A DNA stretch of 64,000 nucleotides. Source: Sphingomonas sp. Root710. GTDB lineage: Bacteria > Pseudomonadota > Alphaproteobacteria > Sphingomonadales > Sphingomonadaceae. The DNA is taken from positions 147,533-211,532 of the forward strand of contig NZ_LMIB01000018.1 of NCBI RefSeq assembly GCF_001429065.1. The letters are read 5' to 3'. The notes under the pieces are model-generated. The model was not told the origin of the DNA, searched no databases, and saw nothing but the letters and a program-made list of their open reading frames with translations. Shown one piece after another: positions 61,701 to 64,000 of this stretch; positions within the stretch are counted from its first letter, which is position 1; the number at the start of each line of letters is the position of its first letter. A program made the position numbers and the translations under genes.

Positions 61701-63209
61701 CTACCCCAGCAAGCCCTTGTGCACCTCGCGCAGCGCGGCCTTCTGCACCTTGCCCATAGCATTTTTGGGCAACGCATCGACGAACAGGATCGCCTTGGGC
61801 TGCTTGAAGCGGGCAAGCTTGTCGGCAAGCCCGGCCTGGATGGCATCCGCGTCCGCGAAACCCGGTTCGCGCGGCACGATCACGGCAACCACGCCTTCGC
61901 CCAGATCGCGGTGCGGTACGCCGATCACCGCCGACTCGTGCACCTCCGGCAGTTCGTCGATCGCGGTCTCGACCTCGGCGGGATAGACATTGTAGCCGCC
62001 CGAGATGATCAGGTCCTTGGCGCGTCCGACGATCGACACATAGCCTTGCGGGTCGATGAAGCCGAGATCGCCCGAGATGAACCAGCCGTCGCGGACCTCG
62101 GCCGCGGTCTTTTCGGGCATCCGCCAATAGCCCTTGAAGACATTCGGGCCCGCGATCTCGATCACCCCCACCTCACCCTGCGGCAGTTCGCGCCCGCTCT
62201 CGGGATCGGCGATACGGATCGACACCCCCGGCAAAGGCTGCCCCACCGTCCCGGCGATGCGGTCGCCGTCATAGGGGTTGGACGTGTTCATATTGGTCTC
62301 GGTCATGCCGTAGCGTTCGAGGATGGCATGGCCGGTGCGCGCGCGGAACTCGCGATGGATGTCGGCGGAGAGCGGCGCGCTGCCCGATACGAACAGACGC
62401 ATATGCTGCACCAGATCGCGGGTGAATGCGGGCTCGTCGAGCAGCCTGATATAGAAGGTCGGCACCCCCATCATCGTCGTCGCGCGCGGCAACTGCCGCA
62501 GCATTTCCGCAGCATCGAAGCGCGGCAGGAAGATCATCGACGCGCCCGCCGCGAGGACGATGTTGGTCGCGACGAAGAGGCCATGGGTGTGGAAGATCGG
62601 CAGTGCATGGAGCAGTATGTCGTCCGCGGTAAAGCGCCAGAAGTCCTTCAGCATGAAGGCATTGGAGGCGAGATTGTCATGGCTGAGCATCGCCCCCTTG
62701 GAGCGGCCGGTGGTACCCGACGTGTAGAGAATTGCTGCAAGATCATCGTCATCGCGCGCGACATTTTCGAAGCTGGAGGGTGCAGCATCGGCGAGTTTGG
62801 ACAGGCTGCCCTCGCCTTGCGCACCCAGCGTCTCGACCCGCGGCACGCCAGCCGCCGCGGCGAGCGGCGCGACCGCCGCCAGCGCTTTCGGATCGCACAG
62901 GAACAGCGCGGGTTCGGCATCGCGCATGAAATAGTCGAGTTCGCCTGCGGTATAGGCGGTGTTGAGCGGCAGGAAGACCGCCCCCGCGCGCAGACAGCCC
63001 AGATAGGCCATCAGCATGTCGATGCTCTTCTCGGCCTGCACCGCGACCCGATCGCCGGTCTGCACGCCCAGATCGCGCAACACATTGGCGAACCGCGCCG
63101 AGCGCGCCTCGACATCGGCATAGCGAACGACGCTGCCATCGGTCAGATGGGCGAAGACGGTGTCGCCGGTCGGGAAGCGTTCGGCGAGGCGCGTATAGAG
63201 ATTGGTCAT
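61701..63209 (-). CDS. matB: Malonyl-CoA synthetase (MatB-like acyl-CoA ligase)
   Basis: The 502-residue product has the AMP-binding motif AILYTSGTTGRSKGAMLSH, ERYGMTETNMNTSNPYDGDRIAGTVG (a MatB-type signature), GYWRMPEKTAAEV, and the C-terminal lysine in LPKNAMGKVQK. It makes malonyl-CoA from malonate, CoA and ATP, giving building blocks for fatty acids. No malonyl-CoA decarboxylase or malonate carrier is adjacent. Its promoter is divergent from the nasT-like gene. Confidence 0.9.
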   Translation of the reverse strand: MTNLYTRLAERFPTGDTVFAHLTDGSVVRYADVEARSARFANVLRDLGVQTGDRVAVQAEKSIDMLMAYLGCLRAGAVFLPLNTAYTAGELDYFMRDAEPALFLCDPKALAAVAPLAAAAGVPRVETLGAQGEGSLSKLADAAPSSFENVARDDDDLAAILYTSGTTGRSKGAMLSHDNLASNAFMLKDFWRFTADDILLHALPIFHTHGLFVATNIVLAAGASMIFLPRFDAAEMLRQLPRATTMMGVPTFYIRLLDEPAFTRDLVQHMRLFVSGSAPLSADIHREFRARTGHAILERYGMTETNMNTSNPYDGDRIAGTVGQPLPGVSIRIADPESGRELPQGEVGVIEIAGPNVFKGYWRMPEKTAAEVRDGWFISGDLGFIDPQGYVSIVGRAKDLIISGGYNVYPAEVETAIDELPEVHESAVIGVPHRDLGEGVVAVIVPREPGFADADAIQAGLADKLARFKQPKAILFVDALPKNAMGKVQKAALREVHKGLLG

Positions 63210-63343
63210 GGAACGCCTCCCTACAAGCGCGGGGCCGCGCCATCAATCAGCCGCACTTCGAGCGATGACGGACGGCGGACGGTTGCATTGTACCGCTGCA
63301 TTGCCGCATAGGCACGCGCCTTGGTTTCGCGTTGGCTCGTAAA

Positions 63344-63940
63344 ATGGGGGCGACCGCCTTGCGAATCGTGATTGTCGACGACAGCGGCCTGCGCGCGACC
63401 GTCCTAGAGGACGGGCTGCGGGAGGCCGGCTATGACGACATCCATGTCGTGCCGCCGCACGGGGCCTGGGTCGCCAAGCTCGAGCGGATGGCGCCCGACG
63501 TCGTGCTGATGGACCTGGGCAGCCCGAGCCGCGACACGCTTGAGGAGATGCTCGCGGTCAGCCGCGCGCTCGCCCGCCCGATCGCGATGTTCGTCGATCA
63601 GTCGGACGACCAGATGATCGGCGCGGCGATCGACGCCGGCGTGTCGGCCTATGTCGTCGACGGGCTGCGCAAGGAGCGGGTGAAGCCGATCCTCGACCTC
63701 GCCATCCGCCGCTTCAGCGCCTTCGCCAGGATGCAGAGCGAGCTCGATGCGGCGCGTTCGGAACTGGCCGACCGCAAGACCATCGACCGCGCCAAGGCGA
63801 TATTGATGGAAAGCCGCAATCTTTCCGAAGCCGATGCCTATGCGCTGCTCCGCAGCACGGCAATGAACCAGAGCCGCCGCATCATCGAGGTCGCCGAGGC
63901 CCTGATCACCGCCAGCGACCTGTTGGGAGGAAAAGCTTGA
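63344..63940 (+). CDS. nasT: NasT-type ANTAR response regulator
   Basis: ATG 63344 gives 198 residues; TTG 63332 would add four. The N-terminal receiver-like domain (RIVIVDDSGLRATVLEDGLREAGYDD) is followed by a C-terminal ANTAR RNA-binding domain (DRAKAILMESRNLSEADAYALLRSTAMNQSRRI). NasT binds hairpins in nitrate-assimilation leaders to prevent termination when nitrate is present. Its stop overlaps the TTG start of the next gene, which looks like its sensor NasS. Confidence 0.9.
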   Translation: MGATALRIVIVDDSGLRATVLEDGLREAGYDDIHVVPPHGAWVAKLERMAPDVVLMDLGSPSRDTLEEMLAVSRALARPIAMFVDQSDDQMIGAAIDAGVSAYVVDGLRKERVKPILDLAIRRFSAFARMQSELDAARSELADRKTIDRAKAILMESRNLSEADAYALLRSTAMNQSRRIIEVAEALITASDLLGGKA

Positions 63941-64000
63941 CCCCGATCTCGATCGCCTTCCTGCCGCTGACCGATTGCGCGGTGCTCGTCGCCGCACGCG
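63937..64000 (+). CDS. NasS/NrtA-like nitrate sensor, N-terminal fragment (cut by window end)
   Basis: The frame starts at TTG 63937 with GGAGG six bases upstream and overlaps the nasT stop as TTGA. The 21 visible residues (LTPISIAFLPLTDCAVLVAAR) match the start of CmpA/NrtA/NasS substrate-binding-like proteins. Without a signal peptide it would be the cytoplasmic NasS sensor that holds NasT inactive without nitrate. Only the N-terminus is available, so this is a prediction. Confidence 0.7.
   Translation, partial: MTPISIAFLPLTDCAVLVAAR

Overview
The window looks like chromosomal DNA of a high-GC alphaproteobacterium, most likely of the order Sphingomonadales. This is inferred from the many TonB-dependent receptors, the small sphingomonad-type hypothetical proteins, the MJ0042 zinc-ribbon / ftsE / ftsX order, and an abundance of ring-hydroxylating and FAD-dependent aromatic oxygenases. 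No plasmid, phage, integrase, transposase or CRISPR sequence was recognised.

Layout. (1) 0-11.5 kb is mostly core or envelope DNA: the end of a GGDEF protein; a translationally coupled reverse operon of two Gfo/Idh/MocA dehydrogenases and a family-4 glycosyltransferase; a LuxR-type HTH protein with a C-terminal membrane anchor plus small companions; a RadC/JAB protein; a GT90-like glycosyltransferase; lepA; a secreted SH3-like protein; and a sulfotransferase. (2) 11.6-48.3 kb is an aromatic-compound catabolic region of about 37 kb. Its first block (11.6-19.3 kb) is a reverse operon of TonB receptor, Rieske oxygenase, flavin/[2Fe-2S] reductase and second Rieske oxygenase. It is preceded by a textbook sigma-54 promoter and faces a divergent XylR/DmpR-type V4R/AAA+ activator. 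The second block (19.4-30 kb) has FAD phenol-type hydroxylases on both sides of a tight reverse operon of two fumarylacetoacetase-family enzymes, a type I extradiol dioxygenase, a carboxymuconolactone-decarboxylase-like protein and a LysR regulator. The third block (30.1-34.9 kb) pairs an exported metallo-beta-lactamase-fold hydrolase, a COG0523 metallochaperone GTPase and an amidohydrolase, with a divergent MFS transporter. The fourth block (34.9-48.3 kb) holds two SDR dehydrogenases, a glutathione transferase, two more TonB receptors, a NodD-like LysR regulator, a third FAD hydroxylase, an alpha/beta hydrolase and an aromatic-acid-type MFS transporter. (3) A tRNA-Leu(GAG) at 48.7 kb marks the return to housekeeping DNA: phosphofructokinase, zinc-ribbon protein, ftsE-ftsX-YdcF-PlsC, an adenine-deaminase-like and phosphoribosyltransferase salvage pair, a GMC oxidoreductase with a Tat-exported partner, cyclophilin, an RraB-like protein, malonyl-CoA synthetase and a nasT-nasS-like pair cut by the window end.

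How the genes could work together (inference): TonB receptors take up one or more oxygenated, possibly methoxylated, aromatic compounds. The Rieske pair demethylates or hydroxylates, the FAD enzymes add ortho-hydroxyls, the extradiol enzyme opens the ring, and the FAH-family enzymes, alpha/beta hydrolase and dehydrogenases process the products. The substrate cannot be read from the sequence. A possible shared operator (CACAA.T-N3-A.TTGTG) occurs in three intergenic regions of the catabolic region and may tie the third and fourth blocks to the NodD-like LysR regulator.
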